NCBI GenBank assembly: GCA_003117195.1
Contig: BDSI01000075.1
Coordinates: 426,852-490,851 of the forward strand
Direction: 5' to 3'
DNA length: 64,000 nt
DNA from: Eudorina sp. 2006-703-Eu-15
Taxonomy: Eukaryota; Chlorophyta; Chlorophyceae; Chlamydomonadales; Volvocaceae
Below are positions 35,501 to 47,568 of the stretch, piece after piece. The notes below the pieces were generated by a model. It saw only the letters and a list, made by a program, of their open reading frames with translations. It had not been told where the DNA came from and searched no databases. The translations under genes and the position numbers were made by a program. The stretch's first letter is position 1, and the number at the start of each line of letters is the position of its first letter.

Positions 35501-38500
35501 CGCCTTCAGCACGGCGACTAGCGCTGCTGGCGGAGGCTGGGAGCCTCACCGGCAACGGCAGCGAGGACGGTGTCGGCCGGACAAACGCCGCGATGTCGCC
35601 CTCGCGGCTTGGGGCACTCAAGCTGGGCAGCGGTGCGTGTTTGTACAGCTGGGATTGGACGGACGGGCTCACCGGATCCTTAACAGCAGCCAGTAGCCAG
35701 CAGCCAGCAACACGGAACAGGCACCGAAGCCTGCTTTTGCGACCTGTGCGGTTTTGCGCAAGTGCATCATCACACCGCGCCGCGCGCTAGCGCGACGGGA
35801 TCGTCTGACCCCCACGATCTCGCGTTGGTCGAATCCCGTCGTCCTTCATGAATTGCAAACCACACCACACCGAACCAAACCAACAGCCATGCCCTGGCTG
35901 CCTTGCCGTGTATCCCCGCTCCGGCTCCAGGTGGGGGCACCCCCACGGGCGGCAGCGGCATCTCCCGCTCCCCTGACAAGTCTGGGAGCATCAACAGCGG
36001 GGCGGGCAACAGCATCCTGGACGGCCTGCGGCACTCGCGGGACGGCGCGCTGGGGCTGCCGTTGGCGGCCGGCGGCATGAAGGAGCTGCGGGAGGCTCTG
36101 GCGCTGGCGAGCGGCGCGGCTGGGCCGCTCAGCCCCGTCGCTAGTCCCGGTGAGATGGGGTTGGTATGTGTGGGGTTTTCTATTAGAAACCTGCCCCGAC
36201 GCACCCGGTTGGGTTGGTGCTCTTATGCGGTTTCGACGTCTTTGATTGGAAAAAGGGTGGTTGGATGGGACCGGGCAGAGGGTCCATCAGGCGTTAGGGG
36301 GGGCGCTTTCGGAAGCTGACGCGACATCTGGCGAGGTGAGTTCTCCTCGTGAGTCCCCGGACTCATGCCGGGCGCCGGGGTAACTCTGCGTTGAGTGCAT
36401 TCCAGGCCCTGGCTTGGCTCGTGGACTCGGCCGACTGGGGGGCATCGCGCGGGACTCGTGAAAAGTGGAAGTCCTGTCCTAAGGCTCGTGTCTGCCACGC
36501 GGCTCTCGAGTGGCTGCGCTAGAAGCGATTTTCGGCAGCTCCGTCTGTCCTCCTCTGTGTGGCCGGGCCCGCTCCCCGCCTCACTCCGGCAGCGTCCAGC
36601 GGCGGTGTTGGTATCCTCCGATCGGGGGGCCCGGGGGGTCGGGGATAACTCCCTGCCGTAGCGCTCGCCGTGCCGCGCCGCGCCGCGTCGAGGGCGGGCG
36701 CTCCCTCCCACTCCCTCCCACGTCATTGCATGTTCAGCGCAATGCGTGTCAAGGGCCCTACCCTGACCATGAGGTGAATGCACGTTTGGCTCCGTCCGTG
36801 CTCATCCATCCACAAGTCGGTCTGTCCTGGGCGTGGCAGCGGAGAGCGCCACCCGGAGACCTTGGGGAGGGCAGTACCCCACCCGAAACCCCCAACGGGG
36901 TGCCTGGGCCTGTTTTTTCGGGTGTAATTTTTTTCGATTTAACCCCAACGGGTTCATGCTCCCAGTGCCGATCTATGAGTGACTCAGTTGGGCTGCCGTC
37001 GCACGATGGCCCCCCCTGGATGTGTACGGTGTACGGTGGCGGGGGCCCCCGTGGCCCATGCCCCACGCCCCGGTGTCTGCCCTCATGCCTGAAAAACACA
37101 TGGTCACGCGCGGGCTTCCGCCGCCTCCCTTGGTTCGGTTCCTTGGTCCTGCAGGCATGCGCGCCAGGGCGATCTCCCTGGACGCAGTACTGGTCGGGCC
37201 CCTCGCCGGCCTAAGCAACCCCGCCTCCGCCTCCATCGCCTCCGGCTCCAGCCCCGCCCGCGCCCCCCTCAGCACCGGCCCCGCGCCGCCCTCGGGCGCA
37301 GCCTCCCCCGCTCCCCTGCCGCTCATTCCCCCAGCCAACCCGGGCGCCCCCGGCGCCACCTCCGCCGCCGGACCTGGGTCAGGCTCCGATGACGCGCGGC
37401 CCGTCAGCCCTGGGGCAGTGCCCCTGCCGCTGGGGCCGCCGGTGCCGTCTTTGGGGCCCTCCCTCGCCTCCGGCCCCGCCTCTGCGCCCGTCTCCACGAC
37501 AACAGCCACCTTGAGCTCCGCGGCCAGCAGTACGATGTCCAGCACTGTCTCCAGTACGACTTCCAGTACGACATCGGCATCGGCATCGACGTCATCTGCC
37601 GGCGCCGCCTCGGCGGCGCCGCCTGGCAAGCCCAGCAAGCCGCCGCTGGGGCCAACGGGCACCGCCGAGCGCGTCCGAAGCGGTCGGTCGAACTCCGCCA
37701 ACTCCCATTCCACCTCCGCCGCCGCCTCCTCTGCCGCTACCCCCGCCCTCTCCTCCCCGCCCTCTCACTCCTCCTCCACCCCCACCGGCATGCCCCCACA
37801 AAGCTCCCTCACCTCGCAGTCCCCCTCCCCCTCCGTCCCAACCGCCCCGTCGCCGCCACCGCCGGCAGGCACAGCCGCCGCCGCCGCCACCGCCGCACCC
37901 GCGGCACCCATGCCGGCGCCCGCGCCGGCGCCGGTGCTGCCGCCCCTGGACGCTGAAGCGCAGGCACGGCTCTCCAAGGCGCAGCAGCTGATGGGCATGT
38001 ACGCCAACCGCGTCAACGCCACGTGGGCCGAGTCCCAGCAGTGGGGCCCGCCCACGGTGCTCTCGATCCCGGAGCAGGAGGTCTTCTGCGCCTCGGACGC
38101 GTGGGTGCCGTACAAGGTCACGGTGGTTCGCATGCTCAAGGCGGGTTCGCTGGCGGTGCACATCGACGCGTGCGCAGACGCGGTGACGCTGCCGGACGGG
38201 ACGAGCATGGACGTGTGGACGAACGACCCGTGGAACCTGGCGCAGAAGCTACGGCCCGGGAGTGTGAGTCGCGGGGGGTAGGGGTGTAGGAAATTCGGGA
38301 GGGAGGGTGTAGAAAGTCGTTGAGGGAGGGGTTGCGGAAGTCGGGGAGGGTTAAGGACATGCGGGGAGGGAAAGGAGGGGTGTTGTGGAAGAGACGAAGC
38401 GGAACAACCAAACCACAAACAGCCAAACTGGGCCGAAGCCGGCACAACCAAAGCAGTCAGGCTGCAACCACTCACCTGTCCGACCTGGGGCGTGGGAATC

Positions 38501-41500
38501 AGGGCATGCTCCGGAAGACAGGGTTCGCATTGTAGAAAGAGCCAGGGCCGGGGCGCATAGCATAGGCGACGTCCGTCGCCTTGTCATTGGCTGCTCGTCC
38601 TCCCCTCCTGCTTCTCTCCTTGCGTTCTTGTCGTCACCCATATTCCCTTTCCTCTTTTGCCTGTTGCCCCTCACCCTCACGCCCGCACCCTCACGCCCGC
38701 TCCTCCCCACCCTGCCACCCCCTCGCCCCCCTCCGACCGCAGCTGCCCCTCTCGGAGCGCATCGAGGGCGTGTCCATGGCCGCCCGGGTGCTACAGCAGC
38801 TGGTGCTGGCGGTGGAGTCCCTGGCGGGCCGGGACGCGGTGCCCAAGCTGACGGTGGTGCTGGCCATCAACGACGACCAGCGCAACGCAGTGGTGACGGA
38901 CATCATCCGGACGAGGTCCTACGGGTGGGTGGGGGTCGGGAGGTTGGGTGGGGGTCGGGAGGTTGGGTGGGTGGTTTGAGAGGCTGGGTGCGGTGGGCGG
39001 GTCGGGAGGCTGGGTCGGCACGGAGGGAGGCCGCGCAGGAGCGACCGGGCCAGTGGGAAACCAAGCCCGATGTTTCGGTGTATCTGCAGCCGAAGCTACC
39101 TGCCTACCTGCCTTGCGGTTCTTTTGATGTTCCTCACATTCCCTGGCCATCGCTGCATCTGTTAGATTCTTAGATATCTTGCTTCCGCCGTACTGCACCG
39201 GCACTTGGACAAACCTTCGTGTGTGTGGTGGGGGGGCCCTCAGGTTGAAGCCGGAGAACCTGATCCTCACCGCCCAGCGCAAGCGCTGCGGCTACCGGTA
39301 CGACCGGGACGCGCAGGCCTTCCTGGAGGTGAGCCGCGGGTCTGCTCAGGGTGCGCTGCGCCGCTCCTCAGGGCCGGCGCTCCCCCAGCTGCGGGGTCCT
39401 CTCGATGGAGGCAGCCCTCACGCATGCCTACGCCGCTGTCCCTGCAGCGAAACCCCACCGCCCGAGGTTCTCAATGATCCAACCTCGACCCGGAGATTGA
39501 TTCCCTGCTTCCCTTACCAAGCCCCTTTTCCGGGTTCTCTCCTCCCGGCCACCCCGGGGCCCCCCCTCCCTCCCCCTACACCGTCGTCGTCGTTGGAGAT
39601 CTACGGTACTGTACCAATTTTCTCCGGTCGAACCGTCGCTCTGGCAGCAGCGCAGTTTGAAATTGTCTACCAACTTCCTATACCCCTCCCTCCCCTTGCG
39701 CAGGACCCCTCCACGCCCCCGCAGGTGCTCGGCAGCGGCTACGCGCTGTGCCAGCTGGCCTGGCTGGGGGACGCCTTCTGCGTGACCCGCGAGGGCGAGC
39801 TGTCCATGCTGATGGGCCGCACGCTGCTGGAGCGCTTCGCGGAGCAGCGGGTGGAGTGGCTGGTGGCCCGCCGCGCGCGCGACCTGGCGCTGCTGACGGC
39901 GGAGGGGGTGCTAGACCTGCAGCACCTGGCTTTCGCGCTGTACGCGGCGGACAGGCACAGCGGGAACATGGTGCTGCAGGTGCGGGTGGCTGCCGGCGGT
40001 GGTGGCGGAGGAGCGGCGTGGAGGGGTTCCGGAGCGATTGTTCGCGTGGTGTTGGGACGCGAGAGGCCCGGCGGTTGATCATCGGGCCGGAAGTTCTGGT
40101 TCCGGCGCGGTTGTGGGTGGGTGGGTTGCGGCCCCCCGGGGACGCAGGCCGGGGGGCAGGTGTGGGGTGTAGAACGAGCCGAGGGAGCGAGGGTATGAAG
40201 GTTCTCCCAAAGAGCACATTATTACTTGTTTCCTTGCCCGGAAATTTTGCGCACCTGAGCCCTCGGTCCCTCGGTCCGTCGGGTCACACGGGGTCACACT
40301 CTCACACGGCCCCCTTGGTGGCTGCCTCCGACCGGCCGGTTCCCGTCAGGCTTCGCCTGCGTCCGCCCTCACCATCCCCCGCGCGTACGACTCCACCCTG
40401 CTGACGCTCCGAAACCCGCCGGGCAGCGCCGGCGGCGCGGGCGCGGACAAGCGCGCCGCCCCGGCGGCCACCCGCGTCGCGTCCGTGGCCGCGTGCGCCG
40501 CTGGCGTGGAGGGCGGCGGCGCGGCGGCGGGGGTGGTGGACCTCCGGTCAGCGGAGCTGAGCAGTCCTGTGATGGTGGAGGCGTTGGCGGCGGTGCGGAA
40601 GCAGTCGGACAGTGACGGATGGGTGGGGCTGCAGCGCTACCTGCTGCACCTGCCCACGCTGCACGGTGAGGCGGCGGCGGGCGGAGGGGCACCAGAGGAG
40701 AGGGGGGAGCGAGGGGAGGGAGAGAGGGGAGGGAGAGAGGGGAGGGTGGTAGGCGTAAAAGCAAGCCCAGCAGGGACCCAGCCGAAGCCGGACGACCGGG
40801 GCCGTTGTCGAGTAGTTGGGGCACGTTTGGGTGTGAGGATGTCTGGCGAAGGCAGGTGGTGGGAGGGATGGCGTTTTGCGGGCGGTTGAATGACATGGGC
40901 ATAGGGCTAAAGACGACGCGGCCCCGTTGGTGACGGTGGAGAAAACCTGCCCTCAATGTGGCACGGTCTGCCTGACCCGCTCACCCACCTGCCTGACCCG
41001 CGACCCATCCGCTCAACTCGCTACCCCGCGATTGGCCTCAACCGCTCGTGCAGCCATGCTGAACACGATGGGCCTGTTCCGCCCCAAGTTGACCATGTCG
41101 GGTGATGTGGCGAGGCTGTCCCTGGAGGCCGCCGACATCACCGCCGACCGCCGAGTGGCTTGTGTGGCGGTGCACACCCGGACCGCACCCGCCATCCTTA
41201 CCAGTCCCAACGTGGGTGCCGGGGCGGGAGGCAGGGAGGGAGGGAGGCGGGGAGGGGGCTACAGGACATTGGTAGTGGGGAGGGAGGGAGGCAGAGGGGA
41301 ACTTTGAGTTGATAGATGAGGGAGTGACGGAGGGAGGCGAGAATGGGAAACGGGTGGACCGGACACGCTGCCCTGACTGTTGAGTTTCCACCATCCTTGG
41401 GCGGCCGTCCGCTTCCATCAATCATATTACTGTCGTTATCACTAATCATATATTACTGAAGCCTCTTGGACCCACCATCGGAATTTCACTTGCCCTCAGG

Positions 41501-44207
41501 AGGTGGACGATCTCATCCCCCTGCTGCTGGCCCAGGACCACTCGGCGGCCTTCCGCGACATCGTCTCGTCCGCCAACGAGAGCGCGCGCGACGCCGCCGT
41601 CTCCGGCGGCGGCGCCGACGGCGCAGCGTCGGCGTCCACCGGCGGCGCGGTCAGCGCCGGCGGCGCCGCCGGCCCCTCCGCAGCGGTGCTGCTGACCACC
41701 AAGCCCGGCATCCGTATCCTGCTGTACATCGCCTCTAATGAGGTGTCCCAGCTGGCGGTCAACTTGGTGCTGCTGATGGCCAGGTGAGAGTGGGACAATA
41801 CGGTAGTGCCGGGGAGGCGCGATGGTTTGGGTTTTGACGGTGTCCAATGGACCGATGGACACCGGCGGATAGCGTCATAGAGCGGGGTGGGAACCGCGCA
41901 GACATGCGGCGTCGTCGTGGCCGTGGTTTGTTAGGCCGGGGGCCAGCATGCAGGCTTGCAGTCGAGGCCCGCGGCCCCCCTTCCTGCCTGGGTGCCGACC
42001 CGGCGTCCATCGCCTCGATGGACGGACGACCTGCGCTGATCTGGAGGAGGGTGTGGAGAGGAGGCAAGGCCCAACCGGCCCGACCGGGTGTATACGGTAG
42101 CCTTTGTCCCTCCCTGCCCCACCCCGCCTGGCCCCGCGCCTCCCTGCTCCTGCCTCCCCGGCTGCCTGACCCTCACTGGACGAGGTCCCCCATTGCCCTG
42201 CGACCCCCTGCGACCCCCCTCGGACCTCCTCCCCAGACCCGGTCGCGACGTGGTCCACCTGGTGACGGTGGTGCACAACAGCCTGCAGATGCCCACGGGG
42301 CAGGCGCTGCTGCTCAAATACCTCAAGCAGGTGCGGGGCGGGGGAGAGGGGTGTGTGTGTGTGTGGGTGGGTTAGGTAGGGTTGGGATGGGGCGCGTCGG
42401 GGCGACTCCACCTCGCCCGCGGGCCCAGATGCTGTCTCCCCCTCCCCCACGACGCATTCCGGTTGTTGCTTTCGCTGCCCAGGAACGCTGCGTGAGGTCG
42501 GCCTGACGTCAGCACACCCGTGCCTGGGGCCCGCCCGCGCGGCTTTGGGTTTGCTCGTCCAAGCCGCCGTGTCGTCCCGCCTTTACCTAGGGTCTTATTC
42601 CTCATGAATCCCCCTCGTTCCCCCTGTCTCCCCCTTATGTCCGTTAAGACAGCGAAACCGCGAAAATTCCCCTCCACTCCCCCGGTCCTTCCCCTCCCCT
42701 GTGACGCTGTGTGCATCCCGCCGGGCCCCCCGCCGCAGATCTCCAACGCCATGATCGAGGCGCACTCCGAGGTGCTGGTCAAGGGCATGAGCGGTCTGCT
42801 GGAGGTGATGGAGGGCGCCGCCCACCGGCTGCAGCCCAACCTGGTGGTGATGGCCTCCGCCGCCCTCACCATGGCCAACCTCAACACCGCCTCCGTCATG
42901 GGCTCCGTCACGCTGTCGGTGCTCAAGCGCCTCAGTCTGCCGGTGGCGGTGGCCACCTCCAACAGCAAGAACCTGGTGCTGACGCAGCGGCGTGAGTGGC
43001 GGGCTGGGGTGTGTCTGTGTGGGGGGGGGGAGGTGAGGGAGAGAGAGAGAGAGAGAGCGGGGGTCGAAGCGATTTCGCGATTTCGCTGTCTTGTCTTTAT
43101 CGACTAAGGGGGTCAAAGCGGGGGGCTGGGGGTCGGGGTCCGAGAGCAGATGCACGGTTTTCTTGAAAATTTTGTGGGGTGGGGTCAGGTCAGGATGGCT
43201 TGTTGGGTTTTACTGTGGGCGTGCGCGTCGACAGCTGATGCGTGACAGGACCGACGGCGGCTTGTGGGGAAGCTAGGCCATTCGACAGCGGCCCCCAGGA
43301 GCAGACCTCACATTCCCCTAACCGCCGACAAATCACCACCGGCGGCTGCTGCGTGCCGCACGCTCCCTCTCTCTTTCTCTAACCCCCGCCCCTCACCGCG
43401 GTCTTCATCTCCCTTCCCCCCTTCCCTCCTTTCCTTAGTCTTGCTTCCTTCCTTCCGTCTCCTCCCTCCCCCCGCTGCAGGCACGGCGCTGCGGTGCATG
43501 GTGCTGGTGGACGCCACCTCGCGGCCCTCGCTCAACTTCGTGTGCGGCAGCTGCATGGAGCCCATGCGGGGGGACAAGCTGGTGCTGGCGGGCCACCACC
43601 CCACCCGCCAGATGACCACGCAGCAGCAGCAGACGCAGCGCCGCCTCATCGACAACTTCGGCGACATCGCGTCCAGTGAGTCCCTTTCACCCTCCAACCC
43701 CCGGGGTTGTGCCGTACCGTGCCGTACCATACCGTGACGTGCATGGGGTTTCCGCAGCACGCGCGTGGTGGGTGGACCCGGGGTCGCATCCACCGGTGCG
43801 AGCAGGCGGCGGGCAAGGAGTCGACGGCCTCAGTTTGACCTCGCCCACACGACACACGATCACAACACGCCTCACCGTTCACGATGTCGTTACGGTGGAT
43901 TGACGGGGCGCGTCGGGATTCCTGACCGAATCATCTGACGCGACACATGAGCCACGCTTGCTGTCTTGTCATTTCTGAAAACCATTCGACATCGTCCCCT
44001 GCCCCCCCAGGCCACCGCTTCCACACGCCCACCAAGCTGCAGCTGGACGGCCCCGTGGACAAGGCCCTGGCCACCGCCGCGGAGGACGAGGCGGTGCACC
44101 TGGTGGCCATGCAGGTGCCGCTGGGCACCAAGGGCGCGCCGGGGCCCGTGCTGGGGCTCATCCGGGCCTGCAAGGGCGCGGTGCTCGTGTTCCGGGACAC
44201 GCAATAG
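29535..44207 (+). CDS. large multi-exon protein with universal-stress-protein-like C-terminal domain
   Basis: Exons: 29535-29654, 30007-30152, 30604-30756, [unresolved; 31109-31229 is a good candidate], 31755-31882, 31963-32054, 32317-32525, 32975-33058, 33521-33839, 34153-34962, 35510-35632, 35931-36149, 37155-38263, 38743-38924, 39244-39328, 39704-39979, 40350-40665, 41054-41211, 41500-41783, 42237-42330, 42739-42991, 43481-43675 and 44011-44207. All listed junctions keep phase; the product is about 1,850-1,900 aa. It opens MGNTSSS, an N-myristoylation-type sequence, then charged coiled-coil segments (HEQKRMKQVLQVMDDEAV, KKMMEQRKKMLEYGK). A long Ser/Ala/Gly-rich disordered middle follows (33521-37950), then ordered alpha/beta sequence. 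The last part (PNLVVMASAAL, SVMGSVTLSVLKRLSLPVAV, then LRCMVLVDATSRPSLNF) matches the beta4-alpha4-beta5 and beta1 patterns of universal stress protein (HUP) folds; PKLTVVLAINDD may mark an earlier one. Gene structure is strong downstream of 31755, weaker upstream. The first three exons could be a separate gene. Confidence 0.72.
32603..32634 (+). repeat. short interstitial telomere-like tract
   Basis: Contains ctagggttcagggtttttt and ttttagggttt. The Chlamydomonas telomere repeat is TTTTAGGG, so this intronic 30-bp tract has about one exact and two degenerate units. Confidence 0.4.
33350..33388 (+). repeat. short dispersed repeat, copy 2
   Basis: Second copy of the sequence at 23303-23340 (gcccagacacacccag, then cgacaaatac), in the intron before the exon at 33521 of the large plus-strand gene. 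Confidence 0.65.
39600..39698 (+). repeat. dispersed intronic repeat adjoining a 3' splice site
   Basis: Plus-strand partner of 25030-25125. It runs from ggtactgtaccaattt through ctctggcagcagcgcagttt to gtctaccaacttcctatacc, then a short pyrimidine tract and the cag acceptor at 39703. The repeat therefore supplies the polypyrimidine end of this intron. Confidence 0.7.
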
Positions 44208-47200
44208 CGAGGGCGCATCGCCAGAGGGCGCCGAGCGAGGGCGCTGGGTAAGAGGGCTGCCTGCTGCCCTTTCCCATCGTGTGTAGCACTGTACGGAGAT
44301 CCCTCCCTTGGAGATTCCTCGGAGAGATCCCTGCGGGGAACAAGGTATAGCCCGGTAGCTTGTGTGTTGCACTAGGGCACTAGGATACCAGTGCGCCAGC
44401 TGCCTGGGCAATGTGCTGAGTAGGTAAAAAAGTGTCGACACACTGATGTTTGTTCTTGTTTGCCATGGCTGGACAGCTACTAGACAGCGCGCTTGCAGTG
44501 TATGTGTGTTTGTACATGAGGTTCGGACCGTACATAACAGCTTGGGGGGGATGGTTGCGGGCGGGCCCGCAAGCGGAGGTGGATGCCCTTGCCGAGCCAG
44601 CCAGCCAGTCAGCCAGTCAGCCGGGGTGTCGCGCGCGAGCGTTGGACCACGGTGAGTGCTGATGGAGCGGGAGTTTGGGCCATCACGTGGATCTCATCGC
44701 GGCAGCCGGCCCGCTGGAAAGGACGGTTGTTGGCAGCCGGTTAAGCGGCGGCGGAGGGGCCGGTCCTGGTTAACAATAAAGGGAAGCGGCGGGTGGCCGT
44801 GCAGCATGGCGGCGCGGCGCGTTCCGCACTGCACGGTGAGGCCCTGCCTACGGCCGTCGGCTGCCGCCGTCGGTGCTCGCCCCGGCAGGGGCAGGGGTAG
44901 CGGATAAAGGACCAGAGCGATTGTGGAGCGTTTGCGACAGGCGGAGGTGGCCACGTTCCGGTATGGGTTTGCAGGGGAGGGCTGCGGCTAGGCTTCCCCG
45001 GCACCTGCTGACTGAGCCCCGGTCCATCACGCCGTCGGTCTGGTCACCGTCGTCCAGCGGCTGTCCTGAACCCCGCCACCGCCCCCGCAATGGGGCTCGC
45101 CCTCGCGTGTCCTCGTCGTCTGTTCACTAGGCTCGCACGGCGGCAGTGTGCGCGCGTGCATGTGTGTTTGTGACTTATCGTGAGAGGAACGGACGCGGGA
45201 GCGGTGAAGGGGGAGTACATACGGATACACACATAAGCGCACGCACAGGCAGGGGTATATGATGGCATGTATACGTCACTCCAGCAGACGAAGACGAACA
45301 AGCCCGGGGGTCGAAGGCGGGGCCGGGCAGCATTGTATTCGTGCTCCAGGGACCTAGGGTGGTTTGTGGATGTGGATCTGCATTGCACATTGCGCAGCCT
45401 TGCTCGGTATGCCCTGTGTGGGTACAACGTTTTAGACCTTGCTCGCCTGGTCTTCCCGCACGAATCTCGCCTGACAATGCGTCAATTAGTCCCAGTGTAT
45501 GCGAGGTGCACGGCAACATAGGTCGGCACTTGCTCGCTGCGCCTGGAAAGGAGGAGACTCGATGTGCGGTTCCCGGGTGTACAAGGAAACTGAGCCGCCC
45601 GTACGTGTGTTCAGAAATGAAACCGCCCGTACGTGTGTGTGTATGTGTGCGTGCTTCCGTCAACTCTTGCTACAAGTAGATGTGCCCTTCCTGGGGATGG
45701 GTACAGATATCGGTGTACGGAATATTCGGGCGCGTCATGTCCGAATAATAAAACCGTTGCGGCGGTGTTCTCTCTCAAGCGAATCCAGACGAGGTCATCG
45801 CGATTGTGTCCGGAGCAGAGACGCGTCACCGGGTTGTTAACCGTGGCGTTGAGGCGTATGCGGCTATCGATGGAGAGGGATTGCGCGCCAGTGGTTTCGG
45901 GGTCTGGGCTGGCAGCTGGCACGGTGCCGTTGGCGTAGTTTGGATCCGCGGCCGTGGTATGCTCCAGGTCCAGGGAAGCACATCGGAAGTCCGCGGGTTT
46001 GCACGGCAGAGCTGTGCTGATGCCCGTTTGCGCTAGCCTGCCAGACGTTGGTTGCTGGTTTCAGGGTGTTCGGGGAGGGGAGAACACCGGCCAAGTAACG
46101 CCGAGCTGTTGAACTCGAAACGCGTGAGCGTTACGAAGCCTTCTCCTTGCTCCCTCGGGTGCCGCTGCGGTCCTGGGCCCAGTCGTACAACGTTACCCAG
46201 CAATGACGTCGCACTCGACTTTCCCTCCCGCCCGCCGAAGTCCTGTCGGGGAATGTGCGACCGCTCCTGTGGCAGTGACGATGATGATAGTGGCGTTGGT
46301 TTCGACGAGGCGCAACCCCATGCGGCTGTGCGTGGGATGGTGCTGTGCCGTGTAGGAGGGAAGACGCTGACAGGGGGCTGCGGCGCAGAGGCGGTGGTCT
46401 CTCGGGAGTTTCCGGGAGGTCACGGTGTGATGAGGCGGACTGCAGCCATGCGTGTGCTGATGTTGGGGGCTACCGGGTAGCATAGCGATATACGTGATGA
46501 AAACGGGCGCATGAGAAGCGGGCCCTAAACATATACTGCATCGGAGGCGCTCTCCTCAATTTGTTTCCTTGGTTTTTGTGTGGTCCGACTAGTTGCATAT
46601 GTGCTTTGACGTGTGTGCAGTCAGTGCTGGCAGGGCGGAGGGGGGAATAGAAGGGGCTAGCGGCTAGGTGATGGCCATGGAAGTCAACAGACCAATTACA
46701 GAGCCTGCTTCTAGTACAGGAACTAAACGGTGACGTGACGTTATGACCGTACGACCCTCGAGCATGGGCTGACCCGCGCTTGGCAGGCTGTGAATGGGCG
46801 TGAGTGGCGTACATGAGTTACGTTCGGTGGCGTGTCCGAAGGTTGGCCTCATCGTACACGCGCTAGATAACAAATGCCTGGCGGGCTTGTGACTTTCGCA
46901 AATGCATGGGCAGGTGTCTCCACGATCCCCGTGCTTGCGATCCCGTAAGAGCCCCGCGTGTGGCCGAGGCATGCACAGCCGGGTGGCACTCCCTTGCACA
47001 TCACTTATTTGGTCTTCGGTGGGTCGGATTTAAGATGGTCGCATTGTCCCGGAAGTGGTTGAGCAAGGGCTAGCGAAGCCCTTACCACATGTCGGTTTGT
47101 CTCGAAGCAGCACATTGCTGCCAAGAACCGGGGCACTGCGAAAATCTGCTGTACAGCCGAGTCCTCGAACATGTAAGAGGGGCATCGTGCCTATGGTCCC

Positions 47201-47487
47201 TCATGGCCAGCCCCGCTCCAGGTCCCGCTGGCAAGTGGAATAGACAAGGGACTGATGCTCCCAAAACCGTGTACTGCACCTTCGGGCGACGCCAGTTCCC
47301 GTTGCGTTACCAAAATGGAAGCTGCGAAAGACAACAAACAGCAGCTTTCGTGCTGCCAGGTGGGCTGACGTCACGATAGTTGCTAACGCTGCGCCGCGAA
47401 TTTGATACTGGCCAGTTGGCCAGTTGTTGCGTGCTGTGCTGATACGGATCGACAGATTGTGACCAGAAAGGCGCGCCGTAGTTCGTG
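44208..47487. other. long intergenic region, no supported gene
   Basis: About 3.3 kb between two convergent genes. Part is presumably 3' untranslated sequence of the large plus-strand gene; I see no clear plus-strand TGTAA close to its stop codon. Small open frames on both strands (for example 46052-46480 plus) have no domain, splice pattern or consistent composition. No tRNA or repeat array is recognised. Confidence 0.5.
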
Positions 47488-47492
47488 TTACA
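47488..47492 (-). terminator. TGTAA polyadenylation signal for RPL18
   Basis: Minus-strand TGTAA about 77 nt after the RPL18 stop codon, at the usual distance for an algal ribosomal protein transcript. Confidence 0.6.
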
Positions 47493-47568
47493 CCTGGGGC
47501 GGCAAACACGGCGACCCAGACACCACCAACGCAGCAGCAGCGCCAGCACTTGAAGCAGCTGCCACGGT

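Noticed and set aside
35785..35850. tRNA-like sequence with ggtcgaatcccgtc and a matching gacggga
   Set aside because: The pairing segments are only about 40-50 nt apart and the D and anticodon arms cannot be formed; it is an imperfect hairpin inside an intron.
46052..46480. 142-codon plus-strand open frame between the large gene and RPL18
   Set aside because: No family resemblance and no exon-intron context; could be 3' untranslated sequence.
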